DNA of 64,000 nucleotides from Smittia aterrima (Eukaryota > Arthropoda > Insecta > Diptera > Chironomidae), in contig CP093830.1 in the NCBI GenBank assembly GCA_033063855.1, positions 854 through 64,853 of the forward strand, read 5' to 3'. Position 1 is the stretch's first letter; every line of letters begins with the position of its first letter. The translations under genes were made by a program, and so were the position numbers. Under the pieces are notes generated by a model. That model saw only the letters and a list, made by a program, of their open reading frames with translations. It searched no databases and was not told where the DNA came from. Positions 13,006-24,642 of the stretch are shown here, in pieces.

Positions 13006-16000
13006 CATAAAATCACCCAAGGCCTTCCTCCAATAGAGTTTGTAGAATTTTAGATGCTAAACGAGCAGCTAATTTCATCAACCCCGTTCTACGATTAAAA
13101 CTAATCAACTTTGAAGCATATTAGCGCTTGAGTCATAGCTAGTTTGACCTATTTATTCGAAAAAACACTCGACGTGTTAACGAAGGATTTTCTTCTTTAC
13201 TCTTTTTAGTTTTTGCAACGCGGGCATGTGTCATTTCTGACTTTTCCTGTAGCTAAAGTTTATTCAAGCCGTTAACTTCGAAATGTTTGATTGAATTCAA
13301 ATCAACAAAGCAGGAAAACTGACTCGAAAACATTTGGCGAAAGTCTTTTAGCTTCGCAAATCTCATCAAATAATCTTGGAAATTTGTTTCGTTTTCAATT
13401 TGCTTGTCAACCTCGGAGACGAAAATGAACGCGAGCGGACTACTAAAGATATTTTTGGTCTAGAAAATACACTGCTTAAGGTAAACGTCTTCGATTTGCC
13501 GGAAGCTCAAGCCACTTAGCTGTGATTCTGTACCGTTTATCTCTAAGTGAATATCACGAGACCTTCCAAACTCTGTAAGCAGACGAAACGAGAGTCATTA
13601 GGAGCTTGTTACGCTGACCTCCACTTAACCACAGTTATACAGCTATGACATAATTTGAATCAAATTTGAATTGCGGTTAAAGTTAATTTCTCCAACATTT
13701 CAGTTTGTGAAAACCTCTTATTTGAAAAAGTGATGAAGTTCGATATGACAATAACACAAATTTTAGACTTATTAATTGAGAATAATGGTGCGCCAAGGTC
13801 ATTGCTGTTATGAAGTTCTCCAAATCAAACAAAGCCAAGCGAAAACCCGTTCGTTGTTTACCAAGATAAAATTACATTCGTCAAAACTGGGCGTAATATT
13901 GGATTTAGAGGGGAAACATTTGTGGCCACGTTTAATTGAACGCATTTAAACAATTACAAAGAACCTGATAGCACCGTTTAATTTCTCCAGTAACAAATGA
14001 AATCGAAGGAAAGGAAATAAGAGCTTAGATAGATCCATTGCTACTCACTAGGGAAGAGCAGAAAAAATCGCATCGTAATATTGGAACTACCCCTAACTCC
14101 AACTGTCGTTATATTTTTAGATTGTTCTCCTTGGTTTTTCCATTATGCTTTATTTGGAAAGTACAGTAGAGCCTCGCTCATAGATAGCAAAAACTTGTTA
14201 ATTTGAACATTAATTAGGTTTCGAATTAAGTCAACAGATGTCACAAAAAAATTAATAAAAACTAGTTTCACTGCTTTGACTGTAGACAAAACAAATTTTG
14301 ACATCATTTTTTCTTCACAAAAATATCTTCTCTTCATGGAATAAGAGTGTGTGAAGGAATGAGAGAAATAAGATTAGTTAGCAGCAGACTGCTGATTTTT
14401 CCGGAGTAAAGATATTTTTTTTTAGAGTTTTACCGGTTTATTGGCAAAACCTTTCGTTGTCTTCAGGTACAAGCTTCATTCGAGTTGATCCCTTTTCACA
14501 AAGATACTTTAATTAAAACTTCTTCTCACTTTGTGAGCTTGCTTGTTACAACTGTCATAATAATTGTCTATTTAAATTAGATTCTTCGTCATCCGCTGAC
14601 GATTGCATGCTTAAATGATTTATCTTAAAACTACATGGTCAGGCAACTGTAAATGTCACTAGATACTCATCGTTTTCAATCAAACTTATCGGGTCGTGTG
14701 AAGAAGAAATGCCGCGATGAAAACATTAAAAACCTGCCAATCTGAATCACCACTTTTTGCTTGCGGTATGAAATCGAGTTTCGAGCAGCAGACGAAAGTT
14801 CAATTAATATTTCGTGTGATGACATTTTCGAATGTGTCCGTCAATCTCCGCTGCGATCATCGTAAACTATTTTCATGATTGTAATTTGCCAAAATAATGT
14901 AAAATAAAGTGAGAGTTTCGTTGAGAAAGAAGCTTGCGCACCCACAAGTTAGCGTTCGTGATTGCATTGCGTCATTTGGATTTCTCAAAAATTCAGAAAA
15001 AAAATGAAAGTGATATTTCGATGTGTATCTTCTCCGCTAAGAGTCAAGGAAATGCTAACGAAGCTTGCATGCCTTTCAAGCAAAGAGGAATTTGGTAAAG
15101 TTATCGCGAACGGCTGTTCATAGTTTATTGCATTTAACTTTTCTACGTATACTAAGCCAAAATCCCTCTGGCGTCGTGACAATCTATCTGTGTCGCATAT
15201 GTTTGCGAATGGTATGAATCTTTTTGGAATTTTATTTCATTCAGAATCGGAAACGAAAAGAAATGGAGAAAAGTGAAGATGCATCGAAATGCATGAGAAA
15301 CATCAGCAAACATAACGAAAACGAGTTTTTGGATATAAGAGAATTTTTTCGCTGCGAGAGAGCGAGAATACCATTTTCCACAAGTTCCATTGAATTCACC
15401 AGCTCAGCCACTCTCTTGCATCTTAATCGCGGATTAATGTTCATCAAATGATTTAAAAAGTTATTTAAAAGATCGATCGACTTATTTTGAAAACTTTACT
15501 AAACGACCTACACAAAGTGACTGTGAATGTTTTTAAAGTATTGCCAAAGCAATTCTGATTGATTGAGCTAATTATGGATTTTTGGAGGATTACAATTAAC
15601 TTTCTTTGTTGTTTCGATTCAGATAGAAATTGCAAACGCTGAACAGTTGCCCTTAGAGTTTAAATCTGAGTTTAAAGTTTTAAGGATTAATCTGAGTTTA
15701 CAAGGTTTAGGCTTTGGGATCCTATCAAAATAATTAAGTAAGTGGCGTTTTAAATAATTTGTCAATCTCGATGACTAGAAAGAAACAAGGAAGAAGGAAA
15801 TAAAGGAAAACTAATTATCATCGTTTTAGGGCGTCTTGAAATAAAATGAAACTTTTGATACAGAGTTAAGAGAGGCTCGACGTCTACCGGTTGGCTTTTA
15901 AATGTTGATATTTTGATTAATGCATTGGAAAAATACTTAAGAAAAGAACACTGCTGACAGTTCTTCAAATCATCGCCACGTCGAAAACTCAAAAGTAGAC

Positions 16001-19000
16001 TTATACATAAGAAAAGTTTGTTTTAGTGTATCTATTCAGCTCATGTTTACAAACTATGGGAATCTCAGACGAAATAAAAAACTTATGAAAACACTAAAAT
16101 GTTGTACATTCAGAAATCGCGACTTGACGAACGCTAATCAGGAAATGATTCATTAAAGAAATGCGACGAACAGAAAAGAGGAAAGAAGAGATTTCTTTTC
16201 TCGCGACAGTTGCTGGTCCATTTTCAATTTTTGCCTGAAAAGAAAAATATTTCTGAATTACATTAGATTCTGGGCTTTCCACAACAAAACAATATGAATG
16301 ACACTCGCAGACCTTAAAGTTCAGCTCGAACGAAAATCGTCGAGTGGCGCGAAACGACGGTCAAACCAGTTTAAGCGTTGTAACCTCGTCGTGCAAGCAA
16401 TCATTGCCTAGCAATGTCAATGTTAAACGGGAATAATTGTAGAGAGTTGCTCTTCGTCCAAGCAAAATTGCGAAGTTTGTGAAGCATAAAGAGAAATAAA
16501 TATTGTCGTTCTGTCAAAACGGGACACTTTCAAAGTGTCACTGGCTGATGCGGTAACTTCATTTACTTCTATATACCAATCGTCTCAATCAAGTTTGTTT
16601 TACCTGCAATTGGCGGTTGCTGTAATAGGATTTTAATGACTAGCCGAAAATGCATTCTGGTGAAAACAAATCGCCCCATGAACTCTTTAACCTTGAAAGT
16701 CTATAATGTCGATTAACTATACTGAAGCATAATTTATTGAACAAGAACGTTCTCGCTTTCCATGCTAAACCATGCAATCATCGAATCAAGATATCTCGAT
16801 TTGAACAGGTTTTGTTGAGAGAATACTAATGTTAATATTTTTCTTCGATCTAGTTTGGAATGCGAAAGCAACTTCTCAATTTTTTTATTGCAAAAGCGGA
16901 ACATATGTGCTTACATATTATTGCAAAACACGGTAATAACTGTTTTCTGGACTCAGCCTACATGTTTAAATTTAAATTCGCATAGACTTCAGAAAATATT
17001 GCTGCTGAAGATAAATTAATTATTTTGCCTCAATATCAAAATTTGTCGGTGTCACTTCTTGAAGAAACACATTCATTTATTGAGTCTCATCTCTTCGTAT
17101 TAACGTAATACATTCGAATAACGAAGAATTTATGCCTGAGATTACACCGTAATTATTATAGTCATTAAAGAAGATTTCGCTGGTCTCCACAATAGCGTAC
17201 TTAATTAACTAACAAAATTCCGTTTGTTGGCTGACAAGACAATTCAAACGACGAGTGTTATGCGGAAGTTTTTGAGTTGCTCATAAAATATTTTCGTTAA
17301 GTTAAGCCACTCGTCAAGCGACCTTCGAGACATGCAATCAATAGAAAGAGCAAATTATAATAAACGGTTTAAAGCAATTGATTCGAGACATGAGATGCTT
17401 TATTGAATTAGAAGCTAAGAGACTTATGCAAATCGACTGCGAAACTCAATAAAAACAAACTTCGTTGTTCAGTGATTATTGCTTGAAATAATTGGCTTTT
17501 AATTAATGGCAAACTTTCCTTTCTGATAAAGATTGCAGCCGGTGCATGCAATTCGGAATCAAATTAAAGAGCTTCGTCAAAAACTTCATGTTTCTCTTCA
17601 ATATCAGTTTTCGTTCATTTGCAGAACAAACTAGGCGTAAAATTCCGAATTAGGGGAAGCAAAATCATGCCAAGAAATTGATAGAGTGTTGAGAATAAAG
17701 CCACAGTTCAGGATAAAAATTAGTTTTTACTAAAAGTCATTACTAACTTCGAGCGTCGTTCCAAAAATAAAGTTTACTTTCACTTGGTAATGAAACGAAA
17801 TCGTCTTTAAAAACAGAAATTTTTGACAACAATAAAATTATGATTTAAATGAAATCAGAGATTAAAATCATTATAAGTCGCTCACGTTTTACTCTTAGTA
17901 GCAAATAAAAAAAATATGAGGGACACAGACAAGTAGCTTCTCTAGTAACCTCCATGAATGCAAACGGCGTCAAGCTCATTACTAAAATGCATCAAATCAA
18001 ATCATGTAAGAATATTTTCAAATCACATAGAAAAAAATGCATAACAAATTTTGAATTATTTTTGGTCGGTCATGGGCTTTAAGATCACAAGTTAATGAGC
18101 TTTACAGTGACGAATCATTAGGTAATTACGGGTAGCTTGCTGTGCGCACTGACAAACAGAAACAATTGCCGCAGTTAAGCTGCGACAAAATATTGAATAA
18201 GCGAATCGTGATTTCATTTGAAATTAGTCATTTCCATTGTTTCTCGAAAAGTTTCCAAATTGCTTTCTTATCTACGGTCGCCTTCACCTTTGAGGCCAAG
18301 CACAAAGCATGAACTCAGTACATTCATGTCGAACCCATCGAAAAGTTCAATACAAGAGGACTGTAGCTGTAAGATATATAAACAGTTAATGTTTCGTGCA
18401 GCATAAGATCTTTCGAGTTTCTTCACTTCCACGTTGATGACCACAGAAACAATTTATGAATGAGTGCATGCTCTTCGTCTTTACTTTTTCGCATAAACAA
18501 GGAATATGCATATGCAATAATTCGAGAGGCTAAAACTCAATGACCCAAAACTAACTGTTGTTCATCTCTCATTGTATTTTTCCGACCACATCGTGAGAGT
18601 TCTAACAATCTTGTTTTGAAATTCTAATAACAAATTATCTTGATTCCGTAATCGCTCAACGAACTTGAAGATGCATGCAAATTAATTCCAAATGCAAGAA
18701 GGAAATCCGCGGCTGATGTTTTGAATAACAATTCTTTCGCCTTCGTCGCTGATTCAGCTGACAAATCTTACTTGAGCTTAAAGTGAGGGCGATGACTCAC
18801 GCTTTATTTTTTTTTTGTGCATCCCGCTGAGTCAATTGTTTGCCGCAACATTTTTTGCTGCCTTGAGGATACTTGAGCTAAAGATATTTCAACACAGAAA
18901 ATTTCTTGAAGGTCTCACGTCTTAAAAAGGCTAGCGCTCGATCTAGATAATTAGATTTCTTATTCCACCCTCGATCATTTTGAGGAGCATTTGCTACAGT

Positions 19001-19469
19001 TAGCAAAGACAGAGTAAGAAAAGTTTTATGACAGAGGTACAAAAGTTTTGTATCAAAACAAAGACTTGAAAACTCTTTTTCAATGCAACTAAAATTCACA
19101 TCACGACTTTTGAATTGTGTTGATTTCTATAATTTTTCTAAGCTCGTTGACTAAGATGGGCGTGATTGGAAATTGCGTCATGTTTCTTAATGTCGTTGAA
19201 TCATTCCACTTTTGATTACAGCAAAATGAATTAAATTTTATTTATATACTTTTTGAGGATGGTGAGAGAAAAAACTCTGAAGATCTTTGCGAATGAACTC
19301 AATAATTGAATTTCAATATTTTTCAACCAGCAAAAATTGTAGATTCTTCCATCACAAACGAATGAAATTAAAATTCTATTAGTAGCGCTCGAAACAATTT
19401 ACTAACAGCAGCAATTTCTTGTTTTTTTGTCACTTTAGCTACCCACGAATATCGAAAACACAAACAAAG

Positions 19470-21305
19470 ATGAACAACGTTCAGAGAAATTTCTTCAAGT
19501 TCCTGTTTATATTGGCGATCTGGTCATTTCTACTCATAGGTTTATTCAAACTCAACAGCGACAGCATTGACCTTTCATCGGTTTCTCTCGTTACTTCACA
19601 ATCCTATCTAAAAAAAATTCCGCTACACAGGAATCTTCTTCAGAAAGAGAAATGGAACCACAACTTCATCGACCAAACCTCAACGACGTCAGCATCTGAT
19701 CGCATGATGACATTCGTCGATCACGAGGTACTCGTAGATAATCGCACGGGTAAGTTAGTTATGGGAGATTTGAATTGAACACCGTGATTAATTAGCAATC
19801 ATTAAGGTATCGATGATGATCAGCTCGTTAAAGACGTTGAAGAGAAGCTTCCGTCTCTTCCAATTGCATATTGGACGAAGCATAAAGCGGTTCAAGCGCT
19901 CGCGAATAGTAAAAATACCAAACAATGTGCCAAGTATCCAAGCATCTTCGATCTACAATTTAACAATATCTATTGGCAGACCTTACAAACGACGAACGGA
20001 ACGTTTCAGCTGTTTGGCGCCTATTACGATATTAGAAAAAATTCAAAGATAGGGCCGGCAGTTCGAATTCTCGGAATGATTGATCGAATTAATCCAACTG
20101 TAAAAACGTTTTGTCAATTTTGGTTTGATGGCCAAAAGGAGCCATTCATCGTCAAGACATTTGAATATAAGTACATGTGGTTCTCGAAATGGGGTAAGTT
20201 GTGATCAGTTCCTTTAAATTAAACATCATGACTAATAAAAATTATCAATCATTTAGGCAATTATGTGAATGGGAACTTTCAGCCTTATCTCATTGCATGT
20301 CAAATCCCCAAACCATTCCAAGCGCTCGTGCCCAGCAGCGTGTCTCTCGTTGAAAAGCAGTGTGATACATCAACGAATAATTTGAAAGTCATTTATAATT
20401 TGCCTGACGATGATCGCAAAAAAGGTTTCGCTGTTTGTGTCAAGGGTTTGGATTTCCTCTACGATGACTTGTCCGTCAAAATGATCGAATGGATTGAGCT
20501 AATTACTCTTCTTGGCGCCGATAAAATTTATTTCTACGAGCTTCAAGTTCATCCAAACATTTCGAAAGTGTTAAAACACTACGAGAGAGAAGGCAAAGTT
20601 CACGTCACGCCTTTGACATTGCCAGGCGGTATGCCTAACATTGCAGGCTTTCAACATTTGTATTTATCGAAAAAGACGAGTCAGAAAAGACAGAATGAAC
20701 TGATACCATATAATGACTGTTTGTACAAGAATATGTATAAATATGAGTTTATTGCTTTACTAGATATTGACGAAGTAATCATGCCGAAACATGAAGATGA
20801 CATGAGTTGGCACGATTTAATGGTACGAGTATTGGAGAAAGGAAAGAAGCTTAGAAACACCACGTACCCTAGCTATAACGTTCGAAATGTTTACTTTTTC
20901 GATGAGAACCAACACAAGCACGAGTGGGTGCCAGGAATTCCAAAGTACATGCATATGCTTCAGCACACAAATCGTGCGGCTAATTTCACAAAACCAAACC
21001 AATACATCAAGTGTTTTCATAATCCAGAGCGCGTTTTGACGCTTCACAATCATTTTCCGCTTGCCTGCCTTGGTGGCCCGTGTAAGTCATTCTCGATTGA
21101 AACTGAAGATGCACAACTGCAACATTACCGAGCTGACTGCGTAAGAACACTCAAGAAATCGTGCGAAGACTTTAAAGAGCATCGAGTGAAAGATTCAACG
21201 ATATGGAAGTTTAAAGACCAGCTGATAATGCGCACGACTAAGACGTTAGATACCTTAAACTTCTTTAAGCCGTCACCGAAGCAAAGCAATCGCGAGTACG
21301 AATGA
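19470..21305 (+). CDS. Glycosyltransferase family 92 (DUF23) type II membrane protein
   Basis: Three exons: 19470-19749, 19807-20193, 20257-21305 (571 aa). A short basic N-terminus precedes one membrane segment at about residues 9-26 (FFKFLFILAIWSFLLIG), giving a Golgi type II topology. The luminal part has the GT92 features: FAVCVKGLDFLYDDLSVKMIEWIELITLLGADKIYFYEL, split here as FAVCVKGLDFLYDD and MIEWIELITLLGADKIYFYE, then the DxD-like LLDIDEVIMP (DID at 392-394) for metal and nucleotide-sugar binding. A C-terminal block has conserved Cys and HNHFPLACLGGPC. Family members include galactosyltransferases acting on N-glycan core fucose in nematodes; the insect substrate is unknown to me. AATAAA at 22026-22031 and 22037-22042 suggest a 3' UTR of about 730 bases. 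The promoter is not identified and may lie far upstream. Confidence 0.88.
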
Positions 21306-23766
21306 AGTTTAGGAAAAAAAAGAAAAGAAAATTGTGATAGTAACAGAAAAATAAGAGATCGTCGTCGACGATTCGTCGCTTAGTTAAGAGTGATAAAATT
21401 TTATTTATGAGTTCAGTGTGTTTAGGTTTCAAGGCAAAAATTGTTCGTAGATTTGAGTTTAAATATTCTGTTTAAGATGAGTTTTCGAACAACTCAATCT
21501 TATGGTTTTGTCTGCTACTCAATCTTATCTCCTTAAGCAAGCTTTGAAACAAGATTGTGCAAACTTGGCATATCATCACACGAAAATTTAATTTTACTTA
21601 TCAAAACTCATTAGCTCATTACTTTTTGTTCGTATGCGAAGCCTTGATGAGCAGACGATTTATTGCATCGCAATTGAATTTAATTTTCTTGTAAACGCCT
21701 GTTGTTTGTAGTTATGAATATAACTTCAATGCCACTTCATGTGCGCTTTTGATCCAAACGTGCTGCCTAGAAAACGTGAAGTGAACAGATGAAGCCCATT
21801 GCACGAAAAGTTTTCTTAATACATTACTGGAGATCTAACAATGAATCATGCCAAAAAGTAATTGATTTCAACTTGAAACTTTCCATCACACCCGGTTGAA
21901 CACAGTTCTCGCTAATGACTGAATATGTATCATAAAACTTTCTGATTAGTGTAAATAATTAAAAACATTTTTCGAATGCATTTTGGTTCGATTTTCCACA
22001 TCACTACATTTAAAAAAATAAGAGAAATAAAGCTCAAATAAAATGAAGGGAGCTAGAGTGTGCCTTTACGCAATCCACGAGAAGATTCGGACAGAGTTGG
22101 AATCTCATATAGTTTATTTTTATTCATAATTGAAGTTTAATGCAAGACGTTATTATATATTAAATGAAAAATAAAAATCATGTGAAATAAAAGTCAAAGC
22201 AACAATTGAAAATTATTTTTGTGTTTTAAAGTGGTTCAAGCTTCTTTTTGTTTGTTGCAACTCTAATGCCAGCAAAAAAAGCTTTTTCTTTGCAGCAAAC
22301 GAGAAATGGATTAGTTTCGTAATTTGGTTTATTTAGATTCATCAAGAGTGAAGACAAGATTACCGAAACGTGATTTGAATTTTTTTTCCTTTCACTTCAG
22401 AAACTTAACCAACTGAAGAGTCGATGGCACGATGATAGCAAATTCAAGGAATGGTTTAAACAAGAGATTCATTAGCTGAAAGGAGATACAGTTAAACTGA
22501 TCACGAGACGCTAACTTAATTAATAGATGAAGAGCTTCAATAGCTTAAGTTGTTAGACGGTTATGACTCAACGGCTTCAAAGACTTGTTGCCTCCCACGT
22601 TTTGCAGTTCCTTGCTGCTTGCAACTGTAAGAATATTAATTGCGATAATTTACCAATGAGGCAATGGAAAAAGGTAATCAACACGACCTATCCCTACTTA
22701 TCTTACAACAAGTCTTTATACGCTATCGGGCGTAAGTGGATGAAAGATTCCACATGAAAATCTTTACAGCAGTTTTTCGAGTTTTCTGAAAACTAGGTAA
22801 AATACTAATCATTCGCTTTCTTTGTTTAAATTGTGAGAGCTTCCTGAAACCAAAGACCACCAGCTATCCGTCGTAGTCTGCAGTTTATCTAAAATTATTT
22901 TATATTGTTTAATTCATACACGGCAAGGTCAATATTTGAATTGTGTAAAAAATATTCAAAGCAAATTCCCACAGCTCGAAGAATTAGAGAAGATGAGTGA
23001 ACATAATAAATCATAAGCATAATGTTTGAAGTTTTGTGGTAATTTTAAAATGCGGCACTTGTCGGAGTTGCTACATCATCGCCGTGGTAGTCAACCCGCT
23101 AATTAAATGGATTGAAAAATATAACACAAACCCTCATGAATTTAAATTGCTTTCGCTTTTCTTCGCGAACGAGGCTGGTGCTCTTAAATTGGTATTGACG
23201 TTGAGTGATAACATAATGACTTCAATCGAATGAGACCTTGTTCGCGTTAGAATTTTGGAAATTCAAGAAGAATCTTTGCCACACTTTCTTACAAAGCTTT
23301 TGAGTAATTACTTTTTTATAAGAAATCATTGAGAACGGTGTGTCAAATCATATTTGATGCTGTCAAATCGTAAAACTTTCTTCACTTTATTGGGAATACG
23401 TTAGTTTGTGACTCGTAAATGTTTCATGTCAGAAAGATGTAAACTTCTTTCAATCACGATATTAAAATCTTGTACATTTCTAAGGTCCCGCACGTAAGTG
23501 TAAAAAAGAGAGCAGTCATCGACAATTGATATCTTGGTTGAGTACTCAATGATGGTTGTTGCTGCACCAAGATTCACGATAAAAATCGTTCTATACTCGT
23601 AAGCCTTGTGCTGATTTTATAAACTCAGCCGTCATTCGCCAAAAGTGGAAGCTGTGGTTGGGTGGAAGCTGTTGATCCAATTGGGAAGATTTTATGGAAA
23701 GGATTGTAATTGAAACTAAAAGCTTCGTAGAGATGTTATTATTATTAATTTATTATTAATAGAAGC
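21306..23766. other. GT92 3' UTR and intergenic DNA
   Basis: The first 740 bases are the probable GT92 3' UTR, ending after tandem AATAAA signals at 22026 and 22037. The rest is AT-rich and I recognise nothing in it. Open frames of 64-65 codons at 22563 and 23036 look fortuitous. Confidence 0.5.
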
Positions 23767-23994
23767 TCACTGTGGATTGTTTTGAATGACACTGTTTCGA
23801 TTTCCAAATGTATTGTAGACTGTATTGCCAATAATGTTGTTTGAAGATCCCATCCCAGGATTTGTTATTGAGTTTGTTGCGCCATTTAAATTTCTTTGCG
23901 CAAAATTGTAAGAAGAAGAGCCAATCGGATTCGGATGAAGCTGTTGGCTGACATAAATTGATAAAAGTAAGACCAAACTTGAAGAAACGATCAT
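23767..23994 (-). CDS. Small secreted Asn-rich protein, paralogue A
   Basis: A single-exon 75-residue protein with a clear signal peptide (MIVSSSLVLLLSIYVS) and a short mature part rich in Asn, Ser, Gly and Ile. Its core reads ATNSITNPGMGSSNNIIGN followed by TVYNT, which aligns almost residue for residue with the core of the upstream minus-strand gene (SAVNSIANPSPGSANNVIGN then KAYNT). The DNA of this block is also alignable, so the two are tandem duplicates. It lacks cysteines and any domain I know. It could be a cuticle, salivary or reproductive secretion; function unknown. Confidence 0.65.
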   Translation of the reverse strand: MIVSSSLVLLLSIYVSQQLHPNPIGSSSYNFAQRNLNGATNSITNPGMGSSNNIIGNTVYNTFGNRNSVIQNNPQ

Positions 23995-24148
23995 TGCTCG
24001 AGCACGAAATTAGAACTGAGATTGAAAACAGGCAATTGAAAATATTCCACGAAACTAGTCAAACGAGATTTTAAGAAAAGTGTGAAATACGTTGTCAAGA
24101 AGGAAGCCGAAATGTTAAAATTTATATCGCAAATACAAATTGAAGTCA

Positions 24149-24642
24149 TCATTGTTCAAGGTTTTCAAAAACATCTTGCAATGTCGAGCGACCAAGTTGA
24201 GCAGCATATGGATTGTTATTTAACGAACTGAGACCTGCCAAGTTATAACTGAAAAAAATGGACACAGAATTATTAATTAGGTATCAAGATGCTTGAAAAC
24301 ATACAAAGTGTGGGTGTTGTAAGCTTTATTGCCAATTACATTATTTGCACTTCCCGGTGATGGGTTAGCAATTGAGTTCACTGCTGAGCCATAAAACATC
24401 TGACCGACGATCGAATTGACAGCACTCGTTTCATAGCTATTGTCAGCCACATTTCCAATGACGTTGTTTGATGCTTGTTGGTAGCTTGACTGCAAATTGC
24501 TTTGTGTTTGAGGAGCGCGATTTTGATAACTTCCATTGAGAAAGAAGTGACCTCTACGGCCCACCGCGGGATAAATTGTTTGTGAAAACGTAAAGCTTGA
24601 AGAGCTCAACAAAAACGCAAAACCAAAGAATTTAATTTTCAT
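24149..24642 (-). CDS. Small secreted Asn-rich protein, paralogue B
   Basis: Two exons, 24305-24642 and 24149-24248 (145 aa). The splice uses a GTATGT donor and a TTTTTTTCAG acceptor; it restores an open frame ending NPYAAQLGRSTLQDVFENLEQ-stop (split: NPYAAQLGRST / LQDVFENLEQ). Unspliced, the frame stops soon after HTLYVFKHLDT. The signal peptide is MKIKFFGFAFLLSSSSFTFS. The mature part contains two partial copies of an NNVIGN / AVNSI unit, first as ASNNVIGNVADNS with SAVNSIVGQ, then as SAVNSIANPSPGSANNVIGN. It is a tandem paralogue of the gene at 23767-23994 (about 150 bp apart). No cysteines in the mature part and no recognised domain. Role unknown, extracellular by inference. Confidence 0.65.

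Larger units (their letters stand above)
5744..19469. other. 13.7 kb without recognisable coding sequence
   Basis: I read both strands and found no conserved protein domain, tRNA, transposase or reverse transcriptase. Open frames are at most about 78 codons and have no family resemblance. It holds A/T-rich DNA with many TAATTA-like cores, a GA-rich purine tract near 9067-9110, a candidate Inr/DPE core promoter at about 9137-9171, a TGACGTCA palindrome at 12998-13005 and a short inverted repeat at 16523-16539. Likely contents are a long 5' UTR intron of the downstream gene, cis-regulatory DNA or non-coding transcripts. Function is inference only. Confidence 0.5.
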
